Positions 9,227 to 18,829 of a stretch of 64,000 nt of DNA are shown one piece after another. The stretch lies in assembly GCA_963768165.1 (NCBI GenBank), contig CAVYHJ010000006.1, positions 62,001 through 126,000 of the forward strand, given 5' to 3'. Position 1 is the stretch's first letter. The number at the start of each line of letters is the position of its first letter. Source of the DNA: CAVYHJ01 sp963768165 [NCBI: uncultured bacterium] (GTDB lineage Bacteria > UBP4 > UBA4092). The translations under genes were made by a program, and so were the position numbers. The notes beneath the pieces are model-generated. The model saw nothing but the letters and a program-made list of their open reading frames with translations, was not told the DNA's origin and searched no databases.

Positions 9227-11302
9227 TCAAGGGTGTTTTTTATTTGATTTCGTTGAAAACATAATCAGTAAAAGAGCTGACAGAAATGTCAAAACCCATC
9301 CCATTTTTTCAGCCATAGTAGATTCATAGCGAATTGAAATTGAGTAATTAGCACCTTCTGGTAACTGCAATCGCATTAAGCCCATTTCGTCAGATTTTAA
9401 AGGAATTCGTTTATGACCCATATAGGCTTTCCAGCGGGGATAATAACCCATTTTGATTAACAATAACGAGTCCTTTCGAGACTTCCTCACTTGTATATTA
9501 ATTTGGTCATCACTGAATTTTACGATGCCTGCTTCAACAGAATTATTATCCGAGAGTAACCAGGAAGAAGAATAGTTTTTCAGATGATAAAGATGAAATA
9601 CACCTATTTGTCGAACAGGGATGAATTTATCCGAATGGTTGAGAAAATCATTGACCTTGGATTCCTCATCATTAGCGATAATCGTTGTTGCATTAAACCG
9701 CCGGCAAAAGTTCCAGAATGTGTCGGAGGACATTTTCTCCCAAGGAATGCCAAACAGAGATTCGTTTTGCAGAAAATCCGCTTCTTCTCTAACAATGTTC
9801 GGAGGTTTTACGCCAAAATAAAGAAAACTTGCCGTTGAGTAAAAAGGCTCATTCACAGCACCTAGAATAGGACGGCCTGTATAATCCGGAGTTAAAGCTA
9901 CGGCATGCGTCACAAAACGACTCGGAAGATTGGGATATCCTATTCGAGCGGAAGTAAAAAGTATTCTTCCATCCGAATCGGATTTCAAATAATTCCATAA
10001 TTCATCCAATTGAAGAATTCTCCGGGTTTGGCTTAGAGAGGCGAATTGGCTAAATCCGGTATAATGAAAACAATAACTCATAATTTCGATACTAAAATAT
10101 CCCACTCCGAACAAGACTAGGAATAATCCAGTTGCCATTAATTTATTCATCTCCCGTAATTTCCAATTTTTGACATTTTCAAGAAATTTCTCAATTAAAA
10201 AACCAATGCCAATCCCACTTGTGAGGATGATAGAAAAGTGGAAATCATCCTGCAAGCGCCAAGGGTCAATCATATAATTTCGTAAAAGACCGTTTAACAC
10301 CAATCGGATAAGCAACAAAAACACCAGCATAAATACTGGTGTTAAAAGTAATCCGGCTAGAACGGCTTTACGTTTTTCTGTATGATTTCCATAAAGCAGG
10401 GACAGGGCACTGGAACAATAAAGAACCAAAAATAGTTTTTTTGACCAACCTTCTGAAAGCGCATAAAGTAAATCCTTGAATTTATTGCTACCCGACCAAA
10501 CCTGCATTTGTGAAACAAAACCGGAATGAAGAAATAATGGTACCCACCAAAATGAAACCAGACCTATTCCTAGAAGAAGAACGAAAAATAATTTTCTCAT
10601 TACTTTATTAGAAACATTTATCCCTATTCGACTCCAAGTATAGAGTTGAGCTGCAACGCCAAAAAATGGTAAAAAGCTGTGATACGGATGGAATAAGATA
10701 ACCAAGGCGACTGAGAGTGCCAGTAAAATCCACGGCCATCTTTGAGTATGACGTTCAAGACAGTAAAAAAAGAACATCATAATAAGGAAAAATAATCCGA
10801 GAGCAAATCGTGAATTAATCAATCCGACAATAATCCCAAACAATATTCCGCTGTCTGTTTCTGCATAAGTTAACAAAAATAGACTTGAAATGAGTCCTCC
10901 CCACCAGGGAAACTCTATTTTACGAAGCAAGAAATATCCTGTAATTGCAGGCAGAAATAAAGTGGTTAGTAAAATAATTTGATATATTGTTCCCGGGGTA
11001 AGCGTTGCGAAAGTGAGATAATAAAGAATCGCCCCAAGAAAGGCAAATCCCGGAGGATAAAATTGTAATTCCGGTATTCCACCAAACCAATTGGGATTCC
11101 AATCAATAAAACGGTGGTGCACCGGAATGGATTTTGTCAAAACGTAATTTAACGTTGCGAAATGAAATCCATGATCGTCATAAACAAAGGGGTCTGTGGA
11201 GAAGAGAAATCCCAAAGCAGAATAGCCGACAGCAAAGAGAAGACCAACAGCCAAGACATCCGGTATCCACCGGTACGCGCTGGTTGACGGGCGATTATTC
11301 AT
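9227..11302 (-). CDS. Large multi-pass membrane protein, PTPS_related (GT-C-like) family
   Basis: The 691-residue protein has about a dozen hydrophobic segments, a soluble C-terminal part and a last membrane segment near the end. The N-terminal block after the first helix (DDHGFHFATLNYVL, then a tryptophan/proline-rich stretch with FYPPGFAFLGAILYYL) matches the membrane family labelled 6-pyruvoyl-tetrahydropterin synthase related, which resembles GT-C glycosyltransferases with the acidic loop after helix 1. Similar architecture occurs in the gene at 46364-48058. A role in envelope glycan transfer is inference. It sits directly after the pfk terminator, with AAGG 7 bases before the ATG. Confidence 0.7.
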   Translation of the reverse strand: MNNRPSTSAYRWIPDVLAVGLLFAVGYSALGFLFSTDPFVYDDHGFHFATLNYVLTKSIPVHHRFIDWNPNWFGGIPELQFYPPGFAFLGAILYYLTFATLTPGTIYQIILLTTLFLPAITGYFLLRKIEFPWWGGLISSLFLLTYAETDSGILFGIIVGLINSRFALGLFFLIMMFFFYCLERHTQRWPWILLALSVALVILFHPYHSFLPFFGVAAQLYTWSRIGINVSNKVMRKLFFVLLLGIGLVSFWWVPLFLHSGFVSQMQVWSGSNKFKDLLYALSEGWSKKLFLVLYCSSALSLLYGNHTEKRKAVLAGLLLTPVFMLVFLLLIRLVLNGLLRNYMIDPWRLQDDFHFSIILTSGIGIGFLIEKFLENVKNWKLREMNKLMATGLFLVLFGVGYFSIEIMSYCFHYTGFSQFASLSQTRRILQLDELWNYLKSDSDGRILFTSARIGYPNLPSRFVTHAVALTPDYTGRPILGAVNEPFYSTASFLYFGVKPPNIVREEADFLQNESLFGIPWEKMSSDTFWNFCRRFNATTIIANDEESKVNDFLNHSDKFIPVRQIGVFHLYHLKNYSSSWLLSDNNSVEAGIVKFSDDQINIQVRKSRKDSLLLIKMGYYPRWKAYMGHKRIPLKSDEMGLMRLQLPEGANYSISIRYESTMAEKMGWVLTFLSALLLIMFSTKSNKKHP

Positions 11303-11331
11303 GTATACGCCTTGATTCTATCCTCATAAAA

Positions 11332-11368
11332 AAACTTCTTATCACCATCGTACTGTGATAAGAAGTTT
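11332..11368 (-). terminator. Rho-independent terminator of the gap-tpiA-pfk operon
   Basis: A perfect 14-bp stem (AAACTTCTTATCAC paired with GTGATAAGAAGTTT) with a 9-base loop is followed on the minus strand by a run of seven T. It lies 30 bases after the pfk stop and just before the downstream membrane-protein gene. Confidence 0.9.
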
Positions 11369-11397
11369 ACTAAATCCCAAATGTTCTTGCAAATGTA

Positions 11398-12441
11398 TTA
11401 TTTAAAAAGCGCTCGCGCCAATTTCATCCAATCGTCATTGACCAGTTTTAATTCCCCGGTGGCTTTGGATAAATCCACGCTTTTCACTTCCGTTCCAACC
11501 AAACAAGCCATCTTGCCAAATTCTTTGTTATGCAGCATTTCCACAGCTTTAACACCAACCCGTGTGCCTAATATCCTATCAAAAACGGTAGGAGACCCGC
11601 CGCGTTGGATATGACCAATAACGGAAGCACGTGTATCCACGCCTGTAGCCTCTTTAATGATTTTAGCGACACTTTCACCAATGCGTTTTTCCTTGAGAAT
11701 CTTATGCCCAAAAGAATCCACCTGGTCGCCTTCACTCCCCGTAACGGGCAGTTCTACACCTTCAGACACCGCAACGAGTGCATAGCGCTTCCCCCGTTTG
11801 AGAACATCTTTCAAGTGTTGCGTCATCGCATCCAATTCTGCTTTGATGTCTTTATTATGTTCCGGTAAAAGAATCCAATCTGCACCACCTGCTAATCCGG
11901 TATAAAGCGCAACCCATCCGGCATACCGTCCCATAACTTCCAAAACCATAATCCGGCGATGGGACTTTGCCGTATCCCTCAACCTGTCCAGCGCATCCAC
12001 AGCCACTGTGACGGAGGTATCAAAACCAAAAGTAAAATCGGTTGCGGACAAATCGTTATCCATGGTTTTCGGAACTCCGACCGTTTGAATTTTATGTTTT
12101 TCATATAATTTTCTCGCGACACCCAGAGTGTCATCTCCACCGATTGCTACCAACCCATCTAAACCAATTTTTTTAATATTTTCCAATACTTTGGGAACAT
12201 CTTCCGCTTCTTTCTTAAAGGGATTCGTCCGAGAAGTTCCCAAAATTGTTCCACCTTGATTAAGAATTTCTTCCACATCTTCCAATCGTAAAGGTCGCGT
12301 GATATTTTTTACCAACCCCGCCCATCCATCTTCAATTCCGACGACCGTATCTCCATAATCCAAAGCCCGTAAAACCACTCCACGTATAGCTGGATTTAAC
12401 CCGGGACAATCTCCACCACCGGTTAATACACCGATTTTCAT
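11398..12441 (-). CDS. pfp: 6-phosphofructokinase, PPi-type active-site residues
   Basis: The enzyme phosphorylates fructose 6-phosphate at C1. The 347-residue sequence belongs to the group III / mixed-substrate PFK family. It carries GGDD at 101-104 and PKTMDND at 124-130. In this superfamily, Asp in place of Gly at the last GGD(G/D) position and Lys rather than Gly before T(I/M)DND mark pyrophosphate rather than ATP use, so pyrophosphate is the likely donor and the step may be reversible. MGRYAGW (170-176) binds the sugar phosphate. AGGAGG precedes the ATG by 7 bases. It is third in an operon after gap and tpiA and ends in a strong terminator. Confidence 0.93.
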   Translation of the reverse strand: MKIGVLTGGGDCPGLNPAIRGVVLRALDYGDTVVGIEDGWAGLVKNITRPLRLEDVEEILNQGGTILGTSRTNPFKKEAEDVPKVLENIKKIGLDGLVAIGGDDTLGVARKLYEKHKIQTVGVPKTMDNDLSATDFTFGFDTSVTVAVDALDRLRDTAKSHRRIMVLEVMGRYAGWVALYTGLAGGADWILLPEHNKDIKAELDAMTQHLKDVLKRGKRYALVAVSEGVELPVTGSEGDQVDSFGHKILKEKRIGESVAKIIKEATGVDTRASVIGHIQRGGSPTVFDRILGTRVGVKAVEMLHNKEFGKMACLVGTEVKSVDLSKATGELKLVNDDWMKLARALFK

Positions 12442-12486
12442 ACACTTTCCTCCTATAAAGAAATGAAATAAATAATAAAAATATAA

Positions 12487-13251
12487 TTAATTTTTTGAAG
12501 CGGCTTGAACAATGGCAGTAAATGAATCTATTTTCAGGCTGGCGCCGCCGATGAGTCCCCCGTCAATATCTTTAACTTTCATTAAAACATCGGCGTTCTT
12601 TTCACTGACATTTCCGCCATATTGAATACGGACATTTTCAGCGACATTCGCACCAAACTGTTTCGTTAACAATTGTCGAATAAATTTATGTACTTCATCT
12701 GCTTGTTCGGGAGTCGCCGGAGTTTTCCCTACTCCGATAGCCCACACCGGTTCATACGCAATAATTGTGGTAAGTATTTCTTCTGAACTCAGACCCGTCA
12801 GTCCGTTCAGAACATGATCCTCTACAACCTTTTGAGTAAATCCGGCCTGACGTTCTTCCCATGTTTCACCAACACACATAATTGGGAGGAGACCATGTTT
12901 ATGGGCTGCTTTTACTTTTTTATTCACCGTTTCATTGGTTTCACCAAATAATGCGCGGCGTTCCGAATGTCCAATAATGACATATTTACAGCCTGTATCT
13001 AAAAGCATAGCAGGTGAGATTTCTCCGGTATAAGCCCCGGAGACTTCCCAATACATATCTTGTGCACCCAAAGCAATTTTACTTCCTTTAATGACTTCCG
13101 CAACCGTCACTAATGCCGTAAATGGCGGGCAGAAAACTATATCGCATTGGGTTATTTCACCCACAGATTTAACCAGAGCGGAAGCAAGTTCTTTTGCTTC
13201 CGCAGGTGTTTTATTCATTTTCCAGTTTCCAGCAATAATTTTTTTTCTCAT
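12487..13251 (-). CDS. tpiA: Triosephosphate isomerase
   Basis: The enzyme interconverts dihydroxyacetone phosphate and glyceraldehyde 3-phosphate in the cytoplasm. The 254-residue length is normal. Catalytic residues visible are Lys11 in AGNWKMN, His95 in IGHSERR and Glu167 in AYEPVWAIGVGK, which also starts flexible loop 6. The phosphate-binding GGAS lies near the C-terminus. GAGGAT lies about 10 bases upstream of the start. It is the middle gene of gap-tpiA-pfk, with 17 bases after gap and 45 bases before pfk. Confidence 0.98.
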   Translation of the reverse strand: MRKKIIAGNWKMNKTPAEAKELASALVKSVGEITQCDIVFCPPFTALVTVAEVIKGSKIALGAQDMYWEVSGAYTGEISPAMLLDTGCKYVIIGHSERRALFGETNETVNKKVKAAHKHGLLPIMCVGETWEERQAGFTQKVVEDHVLNGLTGLSSEEILTTIIAYEPVWAIGVGKTPATPEQADEVHKFIRQLLTKQFGANVAENVRIQYGGNVSEKNADVLMKVKDIDGGLIGGASLKIDSFTAIVQAASKN

Positions 13252-13268
13252 GTTATAGTATCCTCAGA

Positions 13269-14336
<1,068 letters not shown>

Positions 14337-14356
14337 CTAGCAAATCCTTATATATA

Positions 14357-14385
14357 ATATTACAATAAAGTGATTTTATCGTCAA
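14357..14385 (-). promoter_or_regulatory. Predicted promoter of the gap-tpiA-pfk operon
   Basis: TTGACG (14380-14385) and TAATAT (14357-14362) on the minus strand are separated by 17 bases. The expected transcription start near 14350 leaves a leader of about 75 bases that contains the hairpin at 14301-14321. Confidence 0.6.
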
Positions 14386-14421
14386 CAAACCATTATTACT
14401 GAATGGATGGAAAAAACTCTT

Positions 14422-15324
14422 TTAGTCTATTAAATTCAAATGCGTTGCAGGTTTATAATTCTGGCCGGTTGTTTCCGTGCTGGGTGGAGTTGGTGAACTT
14501 GGCGGAGGGGTACCGGGAATCGGCACATTTCCCAATAACTTAGCGATTTCCACATCCAGATTTTCTCTCGCATTGGTATCCACAAGAATCCCGTTTTTAT
14601 TTACCATCCACATGGTGGGAATCACGCTAATGTCATATATTTTTCCGAAATAATTATCTTTGGATTTTTCTTCATAATATTGCGGCCAAGGGATTGCATT
14701 GTCCTTAACCGCTTTTAAAAAATCACTCATTATCGTGTCAAAACTAATCCCGACAATTTCAAACCCTTTTTCATGGTATTCTTCATATAACTGTTTTAAC
14801 ACGGGAATGTCTTTCATACTGTTATCCGATAAGGTTGCCCAATAATCAATCAATACGACTTTCCCTTTCATATGGGTCAAATCTACAGACCTTCCGTCCA
14901 TGGAATTAAAATGAAGATAGAAGGGTTTACCCAACAAGGTAAGATAGTACAACTTATCCGCTGCTTGCCTTGCCCAATCGTCATTTCCAATTTTTTCGAT
15001 TTTCTGATATAACTTTCTCGCTCTTTCCACATCATAATTTTGAACTGTTTCAGCGATAGCCTCATATAGTTCCGGTTTTTTCATTTCTTCGGGATAGGAT
15101 TGATAATACTCCTGTGCTATTTGTTCCATTTGGTCAAAAATCATCCCATTATTTCCGTCATCCCGGAGTTGGCTTTTGAGTATTTTAAATTTTTGTCCAT
15201 AAGATGCCGCGACCTCCTTCTTCACGGAATCGTCACTAAAAGCAAACGTAAACGAGGCCAGTCCCATGACCAAATGAACAGTAATAATAAGAAGAAGAAA
15301 CCTAAAACCATATCGTAAGTACAT
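14422..15324 (-). CDS. Exported TlpA/AhpC-TSA-fold protein lacking the redox cysteines
   Basis: A signal peptide (about residues 1-29) is followed by a helical region (30-135) and a thioredoxin-fold domain (about 136-268). The fold is recognisable from GKVVLIDYWAT, the FEIVGISFD strand and the cis-proline ISVIPT. The usual WCxPC is here LSDNS (165-169), so both cysteines are replaced by serine (Ser166, Ser169) and the protein cannot do disulfide exchange by the standard mechanism. The C-terminus is rich in proline, serine and threonine, suggesting a flexible tail. It lies downstream of the prepilin cluster on the same strand, 163 bases away. Function is unknown; a structural or binding role is inference. 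Confidence 0.82.
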   Translation of the reverse strand: MYLRYGFRFLLLIITVHLVMGLASFTFAFSDDSVKKEVAASYGQKFKILKSQLRDDGNNGMIFDQMEQIAQEYYQSYPEEMKKPELYEAIAETVQNYDVERARKLYQKIEKIGNDDWARQAADKLYYLTLLGKPFYLHFNSMDGRSVDLTHMKGKVVLIDYWATLSDNSMKDIPVLKQLYEEYHEKGFEIVGISFDTIMSDFLKAVKDNAIPWPQYYEEKSKDNYFGKIYDISVIPTMWMVNKNGILVDTNARENLDVEIAKLLGNVPIPGTPPPSSPTPPSTETTGQNYKPATHLNLID

Positions 15325-15487
15325 ATTTGTCTTCTCTTGAGTTGATGAAGAAAATAATTGATTCCAGAGATTAATACGTGCCTAAATATCTTGCTCTTGA
15401 AAAGGACGAATGGCAAAAGTGTACAAAGGGAAACTCTAAAAGATAATCCAAAAAAACATATTCTAACAACGTCTCGTTTTCGAACAA

Positions 15488-16762
15488 TTACAAGAAATAG
15501 GCGTTTTTCCAATAAACCTTGTTATATTCACTATCTACCGCAAAAAACCACGGTGGAGACATGTACATAAATCGATTATCATAGTTAAAATCCCTGACTT
15601 GGAACCCATCACTCCCACTTACAAATGAACCATTCCCCCATGTAGCATAAGATCCATTAAGAGTCAGGGTGCCCATGGGTACATTGAGTGCAGGCCCTGC
15701 TTCAAAAAGACCAATACCTGAATCCATCGCATATATAGCCGCGTCAACGGTTAAATTCGCAGGAGCTGTGGAAGCAATTTGTACAATTTGATTCGTTATC
15801 AATCCAAGAATATCCGGACTGGTCAAAGCGGTATTGGAATATACAAGATTGTTAACGAGAGTAATAGTACTATTAGAAACCACACTTACATCTCCATGCA
15901 ATGTCCCGGATATAAAGACTTGGGGACGCAATCCGATTAATGTACCCGTTGTAGTAGTAGATAATGAATAATAAATGGTCGTGGTCCTACTAGAAGTAGG
16001 GCCGACCAGTGTAATGATCGCCGTATTCATGTTAAAAGTAACTGTCGCCGCCGTGTAATTAGTCGTTCCCCCGCCGTATTTACCATCATAAAATCCTGAG
16101 GAACTCGCAATACTCAAAATGGAGTTTATACTGTAGGTTGAAATAGCTGATAGGGCAGGCGCACCATATTGTACTCCACCTAAAAATGAGGGAGTTCCTC
16201 CAGAATTCACCAGCAAACCCACAACCTTTACCGGACCATCAAATATAGGGTTACCATTCGTGAGTATATTGCTCCCTATATACACAGGACCCGTAGCCTC
16301 ATACCCTGTTCCAAAAGTAGCGGACATTTCATCCCGAAACACCAAATAATCATTAAAAAAGGCAGTTCTGGTTACTCCAAGAATAGATGCCTGGGAATAG
16401 GTATTAGTGGGAGTCCCAATAGAAACAATCTGCCAGGCATGAATAATATTAGTCGTTTGAATCAGATTTACCGTCACTTTATAGCTGCCAATGGTCTGTC
16501 CGGCATAGGATAAATATTGAATTGGAGGCGATGTGCTCGCACCGAAACCTGCATCCGACGCCCGAAGAACTTCATTCCCATAATTAATTCCCGCGTCCGC
16601 CAGATAAAACGCCTGAATACGATACGTTTGATTTTGGCTAATATGTAGTTCAATTAACCCGACGGCAAAAAAAGGCGCCGCAATCGCAACCAGTGCGAAT
16701 ATGACAATCATAGTGAACGCCAGAACATTCCCTTTATCGTTTGCTAAAAATTTAGCTTTCAT
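15488..16762 (-). CDS. PilX-like pilus assembly / minor pilin-associated protein
   Basis: The N-terminus has a short basic segment, then a hydrophobic helix and the block QAFYLADAGINYGNEVLR, which is typical of PilX-N / DUF4900 proteins encoded with minor pilins. The remainder is Thr/Ser/Gly-rich with beta-repeat character, consistent with an extracellular domain. The start at ATG 16762 is supported by a strong GGAGG 5 bases upstream; the frame runs 16 codons further back and would overlap the previous gene. It is the last gene of a cluster whose upstream members are prepilins, and 163 bases precede the TlpA-like gene. Confidence 0.75.
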   Translation of the reverse strand: MKAKFLANDKGNVLAFTMIVIFALVAIAAPFFAVGLIELHISQNQTYRIQAFYLADAGINYGNEVLRASDAGFGASTSPPIQYLSYAGQTIGSYKVTVNLIQTTNIIHAWQIVSIGTPTNTYSQASILGVTRTAFFNDYLVFRDEMSATFGTGYEATGPVYIGSNILTNGNPIFDGPVKVVGLLVNSGGTPSFLGGVQYGAPALSAISTYSINSILSIASSSGFYDGKYGGGTTNYTAATVTFNMNTAIITLVGPTSSRTTTIYYSLSTTTTGTLIGLRPQVFISGTLHGDVSVVSNSTITLVNNLVYSNTALTSPDILGLITNQIVQIASTAPANLTVDAAIYAMDSGIGLFEAGPALNVPMGTLTLNGSYATWGNGSFVSGSDGFQVRDFNYDNRFMYMSPPWFFAVDSEYNKVYWKNAYFL

Positions 16763-16781
16763 AATTTCCTCCTTTGATAAT

Positions 16782-17420
16782 TTATTGATGAGAATTTCGT
16801 ATTCCAACATCGGTAATTAGAGCATAATTTTCCACATGGATTTGATGACCGGAAGAAACTTGGGTCACTGTAGAAAGAACCGTGGTTTGGGCATAAACAG
16901 AAACTGTAAAATAGTACGGATTATAGGGATTTGATGATGCGTCAAAGCCTGCCGTAGAATTAATTAGAGTATGCGAGACATAAAAAGTTTGAATATTGCC
17001 TGCCACCTCAAAAGACGAAGACCCACCTGTTGCCCAACTGACGGTTCGTATAAGAATTCCACTTGAAAGAGAATAGGTAACAGTATTTAAAGCCCACGGA
17101 TTATTTGCCAGCATATAGGTATCATACTCGCCTGTTGATATAGTAAAGACTAAATTATTCGTACTGGAGGCAGTCGCGTAATCGGGGGTAAGCACAGAGG
17201 AACCGGTAGCATAATAATTAATCGCCCCGTGGAGTTCCATATTTAACCAATCCGAGGCAATGCGGGCATCCTGTTGAGATTCCACCAACCCTTCGGAAAT
17301 CGACCAGGATTGAACGGTTTGATAAAATACGGAAAATAAAACGGTCAACAAAAGAGCGAATATAAACAAACTAATCATCAATTCCATTACGGTAAAACCA
17401 TTGTATTTATATGTATTCAT
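16782..17420 (-). CDS. Prepilin-type protein, PilW/GspJ-like
   Basis: The prepilin peptidase motif is NG^FTVMEL near residue 8, with Glu at mature position 5, followed by a hydrophobic helix ending near residue 30. A 212-residue length and the SQQDARIASDWLNMEL segment after the helix fit PilW/GspJ-type minor pilins. Such proteins cap or prime type IV pili or type II pseudopili. It lies 14 bases after the PilV-like gene. The pilMNOPQ operon at 51-56 kb favours a type IV pilus over a type II secretion system. Confidence 0.82.
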   Translation of the reverse strand: MNTYKYNGFTVMELMISLFIFALLLTVLFSVFYQTVQSWSISEGLVESQQDARIASDWLNMELHGAINYYATGSSVLTPDYATASSTNNLVFTISTGEYDTYMLANNPWALNTVTYSLSSGILIRTVSWATGGSSSFEVAGNIQTFYVSHTLINSTAGFDASSNPYNPYYFTVSVYAQTTVLSTVTQVSSGHQIHVENYALITDVGIRNSHQ

Positions 17421-17434
17421 AATATTATTCTTTT

Positions 17435-17893
17435 TTAGTTATAAGCTCTTGCCGAAATCAAGGTTACACTGGTTGTATAACCGCTCTTGGCACTTAGCCA
17501 ATAGACATTCACAACATACTGTTTGAAATACGCATTATAAGGTGCCGGGGATGCCTGTACCGACCAATTGTATGTATACGTTGTCGAATCTCCGTTATAG
17601 GTAACTTGACGCCGCACCGTACTTGCATCATTGTAAATATTTTCAACGTTTGGAAAATTGCTATACGCCAACATTTGTTCCATATACCCTTTGGCAACCA
17701 TAACCGCCGCGGAGTTGTTATTGGAGACTCTATCCATTCTCATACCCGCGCTTAATAAACTAATCAAAGCGATAACGGATAAGACAATCAAAACCAATGC
17801 AATCAGTACTTCCATAAGTGTAAACCCTGGATGGCGGCAAGAGTTATCACGATGCCAACGGGGTTTACCACGATGATGGTGATGTATCTTCAA
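17435..17893 (-). CDS. Prepilin-type protein, PilV/GspI-like, with histidine-rich leader
   Basis: The 152-residue protein carries a prepilin motif G^FTLMEVLIAL with Glu at mature position 5 and a standard hydrophobic helix. The leader before the cleavage site is about 23 residues, longer than usual, with four consecutive histidines followed by Arg/Lys/Trp-rich sequence. The mature part is short, as in PilV/GspI. The start overlaps the preceding FimT/GspH-like gene by 29 bases, so a later start inside the leader cannot be excluded, but no other Met precedes the motif. Confidence 0.8.
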   Translation of the reverse strand: MKIHHHHRGKPRWHRDNSCRHPGFTLMEVLIALVLIVLSVIALISLLSAGMRMDRVSNNNSAAVMVAKGYMEQMLAYSNFPNVENIYNDASTVRRQVTYNGDSTTYTYNWSVQASPAPYNAYFKQYVVNVYWLSAKSGYTTSVTLISARAYN

Positions 17894-18470
17894 AGATTTT
17901 CACCTTTCCTGTGGAATATTTTATCGCTACCACCCAAAAATGGGTAGAGGTATTGCTAAAATCAGAATTTTGGTTAATTCGGATAAGCCCATCGTTCAAA
18001 GGAGTATCACTGCCATTCGGTGTAAACGTGATCAAATTATTGGCAAATCCAGTCGACAAAATAGAACAGGTGTTACTCATCGTGACTGATTTTACGAGCG
18101 TGGTACTGGTGGAAACCGTGGTGGAGATAATATAATAGATTGCATAACTATTCTGCACACTATCAATACTCGAATTATTGGGCGTTCCAGTGGCCGTATT
18201 TAATTGCATGTAATAATTATTCACGTTGGTGATTGCCAATTGTTCCGCATAGCGAATGTCTCCAGCCAGTTGATCCGCGGCTCCATTTGCGTTATACACA
18301 TTGTACATATGCATCATGCCGGGAACGGAAAATGCGATAAACAATATCGCAATAATCATGACAACCATGATTTCCATCATAGTAAATCCCCTGGAGAAAT
18401 CCCGCACTGAGTGTACAGAAGAAAATACATTCCGAAAAGCACTTTTTATGGATTTCACCTTACTTGTCAT
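17865..18470 (-). CDS. Prepilin-type protein, FimT/GspH-like
   Basis: A 28-residue basic leader ends in RG^FTMMEIMVVM, a prepilin peptidase site with Glu at mature position 5. After the hydrophobic helix comes GAADQLAGDIRYAEQLAITN, the segment typical of GspH/FimT proteins. At 201 residues it is a normal minor pilin. It is the first gene of the four-gene pilin cluster and has a predicted promoter about 35 bases upstream. The 3' end overlaps the PilV-like gene. Confidence 0.84.
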   Translation of the reverse strand: MTSKVKSIKSAFRNVFSSVHSVRDFSRGFTMMEIMVVMIIAILFIAFSVPGMMHMYNVYNANGAADQLAGDIRYAEQLAITNVNNYYMQLNTATGTPNNSSIDSVQNSYAIYYIISTTVSTSTTLVKSVTMSNTCSILSTGFANNLITFTPNGSDTPLNDGLIRINQNSDFSNTSTHFWVVAIKYSTGKVKIFEDTSPSSW

Positions 18471-18510
18471 TTCTTTCTCTCACTCTACCAAAAAGTTTAC
18501 GATACTAAAG

Positions 18511-18539
18511 AGTTTATGCCAAAAAATCTATTCTGTCAA
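18511..18539 (-). promoter_or_regulatory. Predicted promoter of the prepilin cluster
   Basis: On the minus strand a perfect TTGACA (18534-18539) and TAAACT (18511-18516) are separated by 17 bases; the leader would be about 34 bases. The rest of the 359-base gap (18540-18829) is AT-rich and I see no gene, hairpin or repeat in it. Confidence 0.5.
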
Positions 18540-18829
18540 TAGCTAGAAACACCTCAACTATAAGAGATATTATAGCATGTTTTGTGCCTCATTTGTAAAA
18601 TTATAAATAATTGATAAATAAAGAGTTGAAAATATATTTTGTATCATAAAATTAATAATTTTACAGTATTAACCATTTTCGTGTAACTTTAGGGTAACAT
18701 AAATACTTTCTCATGTTAAAATAGGCTTCCAAAAATAGAGGTTAATTAAAACCAACATAAATGTAGCAACAAACAACAAAAATGTCGGCTACTCATCTTA
18801 AGTATTAACAAATGAACTGTATTACATGA

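Noticed and set aside
15488-18470. A type II secretion operon
   Set aside because: Three prepilins and a PilX-like protein occur, but no GspD/E/F/L/M genes; pilMNOPQ elsewhere in the window favours type IV pili.
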